A stretch of 64,000 nucleotides of DNA from Hemileia vastatrix (Eukaryota; Basidiomycota; Pucciniomycetes; Pucciniales; Zaghouaniaceae): assembly GCA_030280995.1 (NCBI GenBank), contig JASXTE010000004.1, forward strand, positions 40,916,797 to 40,980,796. The letters are read 5' to 3'. Position numbers and translations under genes: made by a program. A model generated the notes under the pieces. That model worked only from the letters and a program-made list of their open reading frames with translations, ran no database searches and was not told where the DNA came from. Position 1 is the stretch's first letter. Every line of letters starts with the position of its first letter. Positions 43,800-56,432 of the stretch are shown piece after piece.

Positions 43800-44225
43800 T
43801 GTAAGCATATAAAGCATTAAAAAATGTGAATGAGAATCTAAAAAGATAAAAGTAGAATGGTTAATCATGAATTTGATTTCTCAAAAAGAGAAAATGGTAA
43901 AAGACAAAACACAGATGAATTGAAACCCCATTTGATTGTGTTTCTTTGTATTTTTTGAGAAGAGCATGAAAAAAAGAAAAGGGTGAGAAAAAGAACCAAA
44001 AAATAGGAAAAATAAATCTATGTAAATCTAATTTACAATAATACACAAACAAAGGGGGAAGTGAAAGCACAGAACACTAATGAGTAAGTAAAACCTTTCT
44101 ACCCAATAATATTTAAAGGCGCAAATTTTCCCAAATCAAGTAACCATTTAATATCTACTAATTGCAGAAATCTCTCTGAACTGGCCTTTTTTGTGAAGCA
44201 TAATTCTACGCATACCAATATTAGT
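43800..44225 (-). repeat. Dispersed repeat R1, copy 3 (diverged)
   Basis: Reverse complement matches 13487-13900. The exon-like frame ends DIKWLLDLGKFAPLNIIG-stop, several changes against copy 1 being synonymous. The MITE end is absent and the left breakpoint is again close to the 3' splice site. Confidence 0.65.
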
Positions 44226-44391
44226 GAATCTACCTCCATGCTCGTAAAAAATAAGTATATAATTGAATTTTACTTGGTCATTACATTATGAATTTAAATA
44301 TTCAACCACCCTATGCAGTATCTTTTGCTAATCATTCATTAAAATAACTATTAATTCCTTGCACTCATTCAGTAAAACTCAAGTATCTCAC

Positions 44392-45610
44392 ATGCTCTTC
44401 AATGCTTTTGATGAATTACTTGATATGGAAGAAGAAGACTATATTATTTACTGTTTATTCAACACTCCAAAATCAAAAATATGAAGAGAAAAAAAATTAA
44501 AATTGAATTTAAAATGTATGTAAGGCAATAAATGACTAATGATTGACTACTTTATTCCCAATTCTACATACAACAATATCTTGTTTGAGCAATGTGTCCA
44601 GATGAGCAGGGATCTATTCAACAGTATCTGTGAGGACCTACAAAATCACAACCATTATTGGGTATTGAAAAAGGTAAGTTGTTAAATATTTCAAAACAAT
44701 ATTCATAGTTTAATTATCTTAAATTTACTTAGGATTTCTGTGGCCAAATGGGGTTGACACTATAACAGATGATGATGGCTGTTCTACAACAACTAGCATA
44801 TGGTATTTCAGCTGATAGAACTGAAGAGTATGTCCCTATTGGCAAAAGTACTGCTCTGAGAGAAATGTAGCACTTAATCAAAGATATAATTAGCTTATAT
44901 GGAAAGAAATACTTACAAGAACCTCATGCTTCTGAAAAGAAAATTATATTGAGAGAGTATGAAGAACAAGGATTCCCAGGATGTCTTGTTTCAATAGATG
45001 GGATTCACTGGGTGTGGAAAAATAACCCAGAAACTTGGGCAGGTCAATTTCAAGGAAAAGAAGGCACACCTACTATGAGACTTGAAGCTGTGGCTAGAAA
45101 GAACCTGAATTTTTGTAATTCCTTTTTTGGAACTCCTGGAGTGCTCAATGATATCAATGTTCTCCATAGAAGTAACATATTTGACAGATTATTAGCTGGT
45201 ATTCAAGATGAGGTGTGTTTTAAGATAAATAATCATAGATATAAAAATGTATATTACCTGATAGATCTAATTTATCCTTCATGGAAAACTATTGTAAAGA
45301 CTATATCTCACCCACTAGATGAAGCAAGTCAATACTTTTCCAAACTACAAGAAGCTTCATGACAAGACATTGAGCGTGCCTTTGGATTATTACGTGCAGA
45401 AAGGGGAATCATTAAACAGCCATGCCCTCTATGGAGGAGAGAAATAGTCAATCAAATAATGGCATGTTTTATAATATTACACATCATGATCATTGAGTCA
45501 AAATATATGAAATATCAATTAATATCCAAAATTCACAATATATCAAGTCAAGTAGTTGAAAATCATCATGATCCTGCCTTTTTCAAAAGTATATCTCATT
45601 ATATGCAGTA
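44392..45610 (+). pseudogene. PIF/Harbinger DDE transposase, copy 2 (few lesions)
   Basis: From MLFNAFDELLDMEEED the frame breaks, then resumes at LFEQCVQMSRDLFNSI, followed by a clean 59-nt intron 44674-44732 (AAG|GTAAGT...TTACTTAG). The nuclease part follows: QLAYGISADRTEEYVPIGKS, then an open 137-codon stretch from 44949 with the catalytic Asp in VSIDGIHWVWKN and the second in LNDINVLHRS. The third acidic residue is in QDIERAFGLL, just after a TGA at 45361. A second stop interrupts REM-HLI near 44867. All three catalytic positions are readable, so this is the most recent Harbinger copy here. It would excise and insert the element if intact. Confidence 0.85.
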
Positions 45611-46180
45611 GATTCAAGATCTAAGCAACTCAACTATCCACTTCCAATAACAAGAAGATTTGAAAATTCATAACTAGGCAAGTAGGGGTACTGTAAATGA
45701 AGAGTAATTAAAAATAATTTTTCTTTAAATAAAAAAACCACAGAATATGTCTAGTTGAAAAATTATTGTACATTAATGTTTATTATGTCCTATTGTTTCT
45801 TCCATTTAAAAATGTGAACAAATATTATTAAAACCCAAAAATAATATTTAATACATAAGTAAAACATGAATTTTTTAAAAAAAATTGGTTAAAACAGCTT
45901 TCCAATTAACAAAAATGAATAAAATTAATGGCTACCTTAAAAGATTTTACTGAGGGTCCTTGAAAAAGATATTTGGAAATTAAAAATTTGATAATTCATA
46001 GGTAGAAATGGGAAATTGGCACACAAAATAATGTAAATATTTCACAATTGCGTTGTTGCTATAATATAAAACTAATAGTTACAGTAGCAAATAATAATTT
46101 TATAATTTATAGGTAGAAATGAGACATTAGAAACAATAGTGATGTAAAAATTTTGCAATTAGGCTTTTGTTAAATAATTA
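44392..46180 (+). mobile_element. PIF/Harbinger transposon, copy 2
   Basis: The best preserved transposase of the three lies at 44392-45610. The inverted terminal region (about 45960-46180, ATAATTCATAGGTAGAAATG...) is the reverse complement of the left ends of copies 1 and 3. The left end and ORF1 are missing; repeat R1 lies where they should be. Confidence 0.75.
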
Positions 46181-46672
46181 ATATTAATATAATATAAAGT
46201 ATTATATTTTAATTACATGGTATGAAGAGGGAATGTTCTGCAGAATAACCCTCCTTACATATTGCAAGGCGACTCTCTAAGGCCTGTGAATTTTCCACTA
46301 TCCAGTTGTGTTTAGAGCGGCCAACTGATGCAAATATGCCTCACTCCTAGTAGATTGGGGCAGTTTTTCATCTTCTCTGGAAAAAAAAATTACTTACCCT
46401 TACCTGGCCCAAAAAAACCCCGGGTATCTCCTGGAAAATATGGATATTAATATTTTAGAAACTAAAAATCAAGGGTTAACCAACAGAAAAAAATAAGTAA
46501 GAAAAACAAATTTAAAATAAAAGAAAAAAAAATTTACCTACTAAAAAAAGAGGTAAAGCCAAAGGAAAAGGAAATAGCATGAAAAATAAATTAAATCTAG
46601 TAAAAAAAAAGGAGAGCCAAAGGACAAAAAAAATTAAGAAAAACAAATCAAAGGGAAGAGAAAAAAAATTAC

Positions 46673-48180
46673 TGTTGGCCTGGCATCTAGAAACTAATGG
46701 AAAAAGAATAGAAGAAGGAGAAGGAGGAGGAGGAAAAGGGAAAAGAAGAAGAAAAAGAGGGAAAGATGAACTATGAAAACAATGTTTTTGACAAAATTTG
46801 AATGTAGGAGTTACAAAATTTATAACCAGCTATTTCAGGGGGATCATATATGGTAAGTCTTTTATTCTTTCTGCTTCAATAACAATTACTAATATTAAAA
46901 ATACTCTTAAAGCAACCTTTTGTATTTATATTTTATTCTATATTTTGAAGACAATAAAGTGCCATAATAAATACTATTGTATATATAAAATTATAAATTA
47001 ATAATAGCATTAATAGTAAAAATAAAGGGAGTAATAAGTTTTGAGGTTACAGGGGGTTACTCAAGGACTTTATATAAGCAAGGGGCCCTCTGAAGTGCCA
47101 GAATGATGTATATAAAAAGTAAGATAAAATAAAATAAAATATAACTAATTTTTAGTAAGTGTAATGGGAAACCCATGATACAATTAACTAAGATACATGA
47201 GTAACAGCCCAAAATCCACCAATTGAATCCCAAAAAGTTACAATAAAATTTGTGAGTAATTAAATAATTTTGAGACACATAAAAACAACTAAGTGAATTT
47301 AAAAAATGTTTTATACTTTTTTTAATTAATAACCAATTTAAGTGAAACATAAAAATAAACTATTTTAACACATAAAAATAGTAAAAATAATTAATTTAGT
47401 GTAAAAAATTAACAATAAATTAATTTAAACTATTTTTATTAGTGTAACAATTATTTTAAGTCAAACAAGTAATTACTTTAATAAAATTACTAATTTTTAG
47501 AGTAAACCATTAATAATTTATTTAATAAAGTTTTTTAACCTGTTTAATACTTTGGTGACACAATTATAAGTCAAAAAAGGCGCCCAATATTTGTTTTTAA
47601 TAAGATATGAAAGGTTTTATTTAATAGGGGGTATCAAAGTTGGAAATTTGTAATTATTTAAAAGCTATTTCACAGCACAAAAAGAAAGCCACAAGCATGA
47701 CATTAATTCTCAGTAATAAGATGTTTTGGAGGCACAAGATGGCATACCTTAAAAAATAATCATGGTTGATTTGGTGGAAAGAAGAGGTATTTTGAAATGG
47801 AAGATTTCCAACTTTGATACCCCCTAATAAATAGATTTAATTAATTAATTTAATTATATTGTAAGACAATTTTACATTTATAATTATAATAGATGTTTCT
47901 AATTAATAAATTATTAATTTATAATAATTAAATACATAATAGTTTGCCATAATTTATAGAATAAAAAATATACTATGCATAATTTAAATGTATAAATAAT
48001 ATGTATAATAATAAAATTAGTATAACACTTATTTTACTTATATTTAATAAGATATTTGTCTAATTTTATTATTCAATATAATAATAATTTATATACATAA
48101 AATGCATAATTTAATGACCTCTTTCAGGTCCAATAAATTAATATAAATTTTACTGGGCTCCTGATACAGCCTGGCTGATA
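46673..48180 (-). repeat. Solo LTR D (element C type), minus strand, with MITE inside
   Basis: Reads TATCAGCCAGGCTGTATCAG from 48180 downward and ends ...CCAGGCCAACA at 46673, matching the LTR of C including the GGCACTTCAGAGGGCCC / CTTGCTTATATAAAG promoter block. Without the 198-bp MITE it is about 1310 bp. Target pentamers are ATTAC (46668-46672) and TTTAC (48181-48185). Confidence 0.75.
47627..47824. mobile_element. MITE M2, copy 2
   Basis: 198 bp, GGGGGTATCAAAGTT...AACTTTGATACCCCC, flanked by TA, inserted in solo LTR D. Confidence 0.85.
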
Positions 48181-49079
48181 TTTACCAACCTAAAAAAAAG
48201 GAGAGCCAATAGAAACCAAAAAAAAACAAATTACAAAGACAAGAAAAAAAAATTTACTTACTGAAAAAATTTGAGAGCTGAAGGAGAGCCAAAGGAAAAG
48301 GAATTAAAAGAATAAAAAATTTACTTACTAATAAAATAGGAGAGCCAAAGGAGAGCCAAAGGAAAAGGAAATAGTAAGCCAATGGAGATAATATTAGCAA
48401 GAGAATATTGATTTATTTTTGTTACTATTTCATTTTCCTTCAGCTCCCCTTTTTTGGAGTAAGAAGAATTTTTTTCTCTTATTTTTGATTTGTTTTTATT
48501 TTTATTTCGTTTTACTTTTGCTCTCCTTTGGCTCTCCAATTTTTTTAGTAAGTAAATCTTTTTTTCTTGTCTTTGTAAAAAAAATTTCTTTTTTTTTGGT
48601 TTCCATTGGTTCTCCTTTTTTTTGGGTAGGTAAATCTTTTTTTCTCTTCTCTGTTATTTTTTTTCTTGCTATTTACTTTTCCTTTTGCTCTCCCTTCTTT
48701 TCTAGTAGGTAAATAATTTTTTCTTATATTTTTAGTTTGTTTTTCTTACTAATTTTTTTCCTTTGGCTAACCCTTGATTTTTAGTTTCTAAAATATTATT
48801 ATCTGTATTTTCCAAAGATAACCAGGGTTTTTTTGGGCAAGGTAAGTGTAAGTAATTATTTTTTCAGAAACGATAAAAAACTGCCCCAATCTACCAGGAT
48901 TATGGAATAGTTGTGTCAGGTGGACCCTCTAGATACATCTGGACAGGGGAAAATACACTGGCCTTAGAGGGTTGCCTTGCAATATATAAGGAGGGCTGTT
49001 CTGTGGAACATGCCTTCCTCATACAATGTAATTATATATATTATCATACTTTATATTATATATTATATATTATATATTA

Positions 49080-49278
49080 GGGGGTATCAAAGTTAGAAAT
49101 CTTCAACTTCAAAATACCTCTTTTTTCCACCAAATCAACCGTGATTCTTTTTTTTAAATATGCCATATTGTGCCCACAAAACACCTTTCTACTGAGAATT
49201 AATGTCAAGTTTGTGGCTTTATTTTTGTGTTTTAAAATGCCTTTTAAATAATTACAAATTTTTAAATTTGATACCCCC
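49080..49278. mobile_element. MITE M2, copy 3
   Basis: 199 bp, same terminal repeats and TA flanks; internal sequence is in the opposite orientation to copies 1 and 2. Confidence 0.85.
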
Positions 49279-49739
49279 TATTATATATATTATATTAATA
49301 TTAATTATTTATATTATATAACAACAGCCAAATTGAAAAAAAATTACATTAATATTGTTACCAATCTCTTATTTCTGCCTATGAATTATAAAATTATTAT
49401 TTACCACTGTAACTATTAGCTTTATATTATAACAACAACCCTATTGTGGAATCCTTACATTATTGTGTTTGTCAATTTCCCATTTCTATCTATGAATTAT
49501 CAAATTATTAATTGTCACATCTATTTTACAAATAAATTGCACAATAATGGACCCTCAACAAAAAAATTTAAGGTAAGAATTAATTTTATTCATTTTTTTA
49601 AATTGGAAAGAGGTTTTAAGTAGTTCTATTAAACATCCTTTTATATTTAAATAGTAAAACAGTTTTTTTTTGGGTTTTATCTAATTTTAAATATGTATTA
49701 CAAACCTAATATATTAAAATCTACCACCACACCACCTTT

Positions 49740-50800
49740 TTTTTAAATATTTTTTCATTTTATATAAACTCTCCATATAATCAGAATTTCATAAATTATT
49801 CTCTTTCAGAAATAAAAGCTGTTTAATCTCACTGCTTCTCATCTCATAGTCTGAATTTTTAAAATTTATTCTCATATTTGATTTGTCAAGTTCAATTTTT
49901 TTGTTGAGAATGAGTCTTTCCTTTTGAATCAAGATTTTCTCTTTTGTGATTTCAAGTTGGACTTGAGATATGTTGAGTTTTTTTTCTGATATACCTAATT
50001 TTTTCCAAAATTACTCATTACTGTCAAACATAGCTTCAATTCTTTTTTCAGCTGTGTCATTAAAGCATGAAAAAAGTTTTTTCTTTTCTGCTTTAAATAA
50101 TTCTGCATTTTGGCACTTTTTTTCTGCTTTCTGAAAAAGAGGACATTCATTATATGATTGAGAATGTGAGGCTCAACAGCTGCTTGGTTCCATTTGGGTG
50201 CTTGTTTGACTAGAAAAACTATGTACACATGATCTTTTGGTACTTGAGCTGGTTTCTAATAGGGCCATTTTTTGTGCACTCAAATAACTGTCTAAAGGTG
50301 AGTTTCTATTAGGTTCTAAATGCCATATTGGAGAAAATTTGAGTTTCTCTCAAGATTATAAACTCTTGATTGTAGTGTTACATTTATCTTGATAGATTTG
50401 AAGTGCACTTCAGATCCAATTGCTTGGGCTTGCTCCAATGGGTTGACTTCTCTTGATACCATGATATATAGCACTAAATTTAAGATTTTATGTGTTCAAG
50501 TCTTGCCATCTAGTGTTAGATAGAGGTTCTATTAGCCATTATTCAGGTTTTAGATATTTTAGAAGTAATAATCAAAACTTTACTGACCAGATTTTAATCT
50601 GTTCAAAATCTCTGTAGTGAAGTTTACTATGAGCGTTAAAGCGTGCTTTTTTTTCTTGTAAAATGTTTTTCCTGACTGCAAAGTAAGAACCCTAGATTTC
50701 TCACTAACTGATATCTAAGATATTGCTAGTTTTTATTCTTCCTGGGGGCTCCAGTTTGGCTATGGCTTTTTCTTAGGATTTTTAGACAATTTTGGTTATT
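49740..50800 (-). pseudogene. Harbinger ORF1, NAM/Myb-like, copy 3 (broken)
   Basis: Minus-strand counterpart of 589-1690: block by block the same order, with the middle helix-rich part around 50350-50500, the intron region near 50515-50600 and a lysine-rich tail around 50230-49995. Frameshifts are more frequent than in copy 1, and only short open stretches remain. Confidence 0.5.
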
Positions 50801-51816
50801 TTTGGTTGATAATTTTTTGAAAGTAGTTTATAGTAGTCAAATTGGGGATATTTTAAAATGTGTATTGAGTTAAGTGACTTGAAAAGTTAATTTGTGACAT
50901 GGTGGTGGAATCAAGGGAAAAATTAAATATCTTGATTAGCAATTCAAAATGAAAACAATTGGCAGGGAGAGGTGCAAGCTAATGATGCAAAGTAAGTATC
51001 TGTAAGTTTATATACTTAATTGTACCCAAAATTTACCAAAATGAAAAGCATATGTGATGTGTAAATGACATGGTTCTGGAATATGGATTAAAGTAAAAGT
51101 TAAGTATGCATGGAGCGGGGTGTTACTGACACGGTGGTAGATGCCCTTAGTCATGGATCATTAGTAACTCATTTCTAAAGATTTATGAATTTTATGTCTT
51201 CAACTTACTTTTTCAAGTCTTCCTTTTTTTTTTAGAATTAAAATAATCCATAGTTTTAATTATAAGCTTCATTAGTAATCCATAGCCTATTCATTATAGT
51301 AATAATATCTAGTCTTAGCCTTCAATTCCAACTTGTATTTAATTATATTTTCATTCTTCTTTTCTCTCATACAGGCTGCTCTCTCTATAGTATATAAGTA
51401 AATAATAGATGTCCTTAGTTTTCCTCATCAAACCTACCATTTAATAAATCTGTTTGATCTCTTGCTCCTTTGCTACACTACTCCACTGCTTCTCTGCTCT
51501 CTCCTCTCTCTATTGTATTTACCAAATTATTACTTTTATACTATCAGGCATTCCTCCTCTAAGTGGTTTCCTGATTTTAAAGAGTGTTAAGCACAAAAAG
51601 TTTTTTAGATAATCCACAGCTGTTTCAGCAAATATTCAGTAGCTATATGCATTTTACTGGCACCATTCATTACTTAATTTCAATATTCATCAGCCATATT
51701 CAAATTTTTTAACTAAACACACATTAAAAAATATTTATCAATTGTGTAACTCATTCAATATTTACTAGTACACATCTATTTCACACTTCAAAACATACAA
51801 AAACATCCCCAATAAC

Positions 51817-53071
51817 ATGGCACAACAATTCATGCACATTATAGATGAGCTAAAATCTATTATAGAGAAGAATTTATATTTAAAGAACTTTTAGAGTCAA
51901 TGAATTCAAGTAATAAATCCCACAAAAAATATTTATTTATCACAATTGCATTGAAGGACATAATGAGCTTATAAAAGACTACTTGAACACTAATATTTCT
52001 TTCAACTCAACTATGTTTCATTGCTGTTTTCACATTAGTAAAACTCTATTTCTTAAAATTTCTAATGATCTACAGCTAAATAATGTGTATTGGAAACAGA
52101 GGACTGTAAGTCAAAAAAATTGTCTTGTATGTATTCTTTGACTCAATTTAGTATATGATAGGATTGTTTTGGACAAGTTTTTTTGTTGCCAGAGTAAAAA
52201 ACAACTTCTTTTCTGTATCAAATTGACTATGGAATAACTGCTGATGGAACAGATGAGTATGTCAAAATAGGAGAAAGTGCTGCCCTAGAATGTCTAAAAA
52301 ACTTCATCAAAGACATCATCACATTGTATAAACTTGAATACTTACATTAATCAACACCAAAAAAAAGAAATCCATTCTGAAGTAGTATGAGGATAATGGT
52401 TTTCTTGGGTTCCTGGGGGCAATAGACAGTATGTACTTGGAGTAGAAAAATTGTCCTGGTGAATGGGAAAGTCAGTTCCAGGGAAAAGAATGCACCCCTA
52501 CAATAATTTTAGAAGCAGTTGCATCACAAAACTTGAATATTTAGAACTGCTTTTTTGGTAGTCCTGGAGCTCTTAATGATATTAACATACTTCACCAAAG
52601 TCACTTATTTAAAATATTTATCACAGGAACTCAAGATGAGGTGAATTTTACTATAAAAAAACAGAAATATACTAGACCATACTATCTAGCTGATGGTATC
52701 TATACACCTTGTTCAACCCTTGTAAAATAATTAATCACCCTCAGGACAAATCCAGTCAGTATTATGCAAAAAAACAAGAAGCATCTAGAAAGAATATTGA
52801 ATGTGTGTTAGGTGCTCTTCAAGCTTGTTGGGTGATAATCAAACAGCCTTGTTGTTTTTGTCATGTAGATGATGTAAACAACTTGATGGTTTGTTGTATT
52901 ATTTTTTATAATATGGCCATTGAACACATGTCACCTTCTGACGTTTACCTGATCAACATCCAGCTTTTGAGTGAAGTTATTTCAAACCCCCAGGACCCAC
53001 AGCTAATTAAAATTTTAAAAAGTCATATTCAGCAAAATCAGCTTTTACATGATTCAACAATTCTTTTTTAA
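51817..53071 (+). pseudogene. PIF/Harbinger DDE transposase, copy 3 (broken)
   Basis: Starts MAQQFMHIIDEL like copy 1. A GTAAGT donor follows NVYWKQRT at about 52104. YGITADGTDEYVKIGES is readable near 52230. The first Asp region is damaged (AIDSMY), while LNDINILHQS keeps the second Asp. The third region reads RKNIECVLGAL, with Glu kept but Arg and Phe changed. The last 120 codons (52709-53071) are open and end with the tail found in copy 1. Confidence 0.75.
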
Positions 53072-53284
53072 TTGCGTGAAGATATAAAGGACTACAATTC
53101 AAAAAATAAAGGAAGGATTTAATAAGTAAGTTTTTCAATTAAATTCCCAAAAGAAATTTATTAAAACTTACAATCATGAAGTAAAAATCAGATTGATTGA
53201 CTATTTTGAGGAGCTATATTGAGAGAAATAAGTAAACTTTTTATTTAATTTAAATTTACTATTAACTACTCATTACCTTTTGAT

Positions 53285-53585
53285 ATTAAGAGACAATGAT
53301 ATATGGATTTGTTTGACAGGCTATAGAGAAATATATGAATGATAAAATAATATACATTTCAAAGTTAGTGGGACAAGAGAACCTATTTAGAGACAATGAT
53401 ATACAGATTTGATTGAGGGGATATAGGGAAACAGGTAAATGAAAAAATAAAATACAATTCAAAGTTAGTGGGACAAGAAAACTTATTTAGATATGATGAT
53501 ATATAGATTTGTTTGAGTGGCTATAGGAAAATAGGTATATGATAAAATAAAATACATTTCAAAGTTAGTGGTACCAGAAATACCA
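53285..53585. repeat. Three ~100-bp tandem units in the left arm
   Basis: Each unit runs GA-AATGATATA-GATTTG...GGCTATAG-GAAATA...CAAAGTTAGTGGGACAAGA. The inverse units at 63740-63960 (two) and 5080-5260 (two) differ in number, so arms have gained or lost units independently. Confidence 0.7.
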
Positions 53586-53870
53586 GAGAAAGTCTTACCT
53601 TATATATGCCTTGAAATACTTGATCCAGAGAGAAAATTGAGGCATTATTCCCCCACTGAAATGATCAGCAGATGTCTCCTAAAATAAAAATTAATAATAA
53701 TAAATTGTTGAAAGAAAAATAGGAGGACAAAGGATTTGGAGATCCTAATCCTCCAATTAGAAAATAAAAAAATTAATTAAGTGAGGAAAAAATTATGGGG
53801 AGGAACTCCAATTAGATAATAAAAAAATAAAATGGGCAAGAAAAAAAAGGAGGAAGGAATTGATGATCCT

Positions 53871-55010
53871 TGTCAGCCAGGCTATTCCAGGAGTCCAGTA
53901 AATGATATATAAATTATAAAACCTTAAAGAGTGGGTAAGACTTGTATTTAATGAATATAACTTAATATTTTATTGCATAATGAAATTATATAAGAATTTT
54001 ATTATATACAAGTGTTACATTAAATTTATTGGTTATATATATTTTTATATACAATTAAATTGAGCATAATATAATATATTCTACAAATAATGGCGCATTT
54101 TTATGTATTTAATAATTATAAATTTATATTTAATTAATTAAAAAACATATATTATAATTACAAGTGTAAAATTGATTTATAATATATTTAAATTAATTAT
54201 TTAAATTTATATATTAAATAACACCTCTCATATAAAACTAAACAATAATTAATGACGCTTCTTTTGACCCTTAATTGTGTTAGAAAAAAAACAAATAAAT
54301 TAATTTATACTAAATTGAGATTAATTACATGTTTTGTTGCGTCAAAGTATTTTTTTGTTTCACTTAAAATATCCTTTAATCAGATTGTACCATCTGTTTG
54401 GAATTATATTTCTCATAGTTCCTATGTTCCAATTTGTTTAGTTATTCACTATTGTCACTTACTGATTTGGGAATTAATGGCGGGGAAATTGGATTCTTAA
54501 TTGGGCTTTTAATTATTTGTTTCATGTTTTTCTCTATATTGTTATGTTTCATTTACTCTTTTGATATATTTGTTTTATTCCATTCCAATCATTGTATTTA
54601 CAAATATAGTAGCGCTTCAGAGGACCCATTGCCTATAAAAGGGCCTTGGATAATCCCCTGTAGCCTCATCACTTATTACACACTCAACAAATTAAATAAC
54701 CAATTTATTACGTTTATATTTTTTTTATTAGTAATACAAATCTAATTTAAATTCTATACAACAAATCAAAGTTTGCTTTAAGTCTGATAGTAATTAAAAT
54801 TGTTTGCCGCGCAGAACCCTTACATTTAATAATATTACTGTTAATAAAATCTAAGTTTTTGTCACCTCTCAAAGTTGCTCACCGTTGTTTCCCTCTCAAA
54901 TAAATTAAATATATATTTTTTTGGTTTACTTCTTTATTTTCCCTTGTCCTCCTCCTTCTCTCCTCCTTTTTCTCCTATTTTTCCTACCTCTTCTAGACGA
55001 CTGACCAACA
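53871..55010 (+). repeat. 5' LTR of element B
   Basis: 1140 bp, TGTCAGCCAGGCTATTCCAG...GACCAACA. TATAAAA at 54634-54640 in GCCTATAAAAGGGCC. The open frames inside (such as 54252-54500) reappear in the 3' LTR by identity and are not genes. Confidence 0.95.
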
Positions 55011-55012
55011 AC

Positions 55013-55025
55013 TGGGGACCTTTCC
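55013..55025 (+). other. Primer-binding site of B
   Basis: TGGGGACCTTTCC, two bases after the LTR; differs from that of A at one position. Confidence 0.75.
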
Positions 55026-55698
55026 AAACGACGACGACGATCGAGCCTGGCGACGAACGACAAAACGCACGGACCACCTAGCAAAACAAAACTTTTGCCG
55101 CAACTGTGTTTCGAACTTGGGTTCGACATCTTAGGTTTATATAATATTAATTTTTATATTATTTTGAAGTGATTTTTTGATCACTATAGTAAGTTCACCT
55201 TTGCGCCTCTCACTCTTATTACTATATTTTTATTGCAATAACAGTGATTGTGGCTTAATTGCTGATTCACTGAGTGTAAGTGTTCAATTTTTAAAATTTT
55301 TTTTTCCTAGTTGACCATTATAGAGTGTTAAATCCTCTTAGTCCTAGAAGAATTGACATTTTTTAATACAAAATTGAATTATTAATTTAATTTTTTTTTT
55401 TTAATTATTGTTAATTTTGGTTGACTTAAAAGTACATTGTGCTTAGTCCCAAATATATTGCCATATTTAATATTGGTAATTAATTGGTTGAATTAACTTG
55501 ATTGTTATTCCCAATTTAACCTTGCAATCCATTTTTTTTTTAAAATTAATTTTTTTTAATTATTACTTTATATTGAAAATTATTTTTTCTATAATTTAAT
55601 TAATAAAAAATTTTTTTATTATTTGGAGCAATTATTGACTAACTTTTATTATTTTTTTTTATAAAATAAAAAAGTAAATTATAAATCTTCCCACTAGT

Positions 55699-56432
55699 AT
55701 GTCCAACAATTTGGCAGAAAAAATGGATAACATGCAAGTGGATGAAATAGAAATTGACTATGATGCTGACACTGTAAGTTCTTCTAAAGTTGGTCATAAA
55801 AAATCTTATACTAACACAAAGAATTCACATACTGCAGGATGTGGAAATGACAGGAAATGCAAACAAACCAAACCCCCTTCCCCCAGTACCACAGAAGGAA
55901 GTAAAGCCTCTAGTGCCTCAAGAAGGTCTTCCAAAAGGCTTCAAAATAAAAAAGCTTCCTCTGCCACAACAAATCAGCAACCTATCCAGTCATATAAAAG
56001 AGTTGAAGACAGAAAATATGACGTACAAAGCAAAGGTAGACACATTGTGGGATCAGGTCCAAGAACTCAGGAACCAGATTCAGGCCCAGGCCCCTCCTCA
56101 GTTGCCTCCCAATCAGCCTCAGTTTCAGGCTCAACCTTCACAGCCACCCAGCTCAACCATCCAAAATCCAAATACTATGGAAGTAGAGCAATGGAAATGG
56201 GATTATATAATGAGTCACTACCAACAGAATGTGCAACACCCTCCTCATCATCAGCCTGGCCCATCCAGAACACCCAATTTCCATCCACCTCCTCATCCCT
56301 ACCAACAAGGCAGGAGAAAGAAGGCCCAAGCACAATCCCAAACCCAGGGGAAGTTTCCTCCTCTGCCATGGTAATTAATTTGGTTGATAGTCACTTGGGT
56401 ATGTTTTCTAATAAATCTTCTTCTGCAGGTAA
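55699..56432 (+). CDS. Spliced overlapping ORF-S of element B (203 aa)
   Basis: Proposed as join(55699..55773,55838..56370,56429..56432). The first 25 codons are shared with Gag-Pol. Intron 1 (64 nt) starts GTAAGT in phase 0, contains the perfect branch sequence TACTAAC at 55809-55815 and ends TGCAG. Exon 2 reads DVEMTGNANKPNPLPP..., with GFKIKK-PL-QQI-NLS-HIKELK, a proline/glutamine-rich middle, QWKWDYIMSHYQ, PHPYQQGRRKK and ...PPLPW. Intron 2 (58 nt, GTAATT...CTAAT...TGCAG) rebuilds TGG-TAA; without it the same TGG-TAA is read directly. Exon 2 length is 3n+2 in both A and B. The function is unknown, and splicing is predicted only. Confidence 0.6.

Larger units (their letters stand above)
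46187..49062. mobile_element. Long-TIR element T4 with nested solo LTR
   Basis: The left arm (46187-46672) and right arm (48186-49062) are inverted copies: ACATGGTATGAAGAGG...CCCTCCTTACATATTGCAAGG on the left faces CCTTGCAATATATAAGGAGGG...CATACAATGTAATT on the right. Purine-rich GGAGAGCCAAAGGAAAAG units repeat inside. No coding capacity. The family is not identifiable; it lies between the right end of Harbinger copy 2 and the left end of copy 3. Confidence 0.6.
49310..53200 (+). mobile_element. PIF/Harbinger transposon, copy 3 (degenerate)
   Basis: Near-parallel of copy 1 over its length: the same terminal region (from about 49360), ORF1 on minus, transposase on plus, then the same hairpin element. 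It decayed independently, with a different set of stops. Confidence 0.7.

Noticed and set aside
46579..46776. Lys/Glu/Gly-rich frame resembling a basic nuclear protein
   Set aside because: Purine-rich repeat units of element T4 and the end of solo LTR D give this composition.
54252..54745. Hydrophobic open frames that look like membrane proteins, repeated at 62277-62755
   Set aside because: Located in both LTRs of element B; T-rich DNA gives hydrophobic translations by composition.
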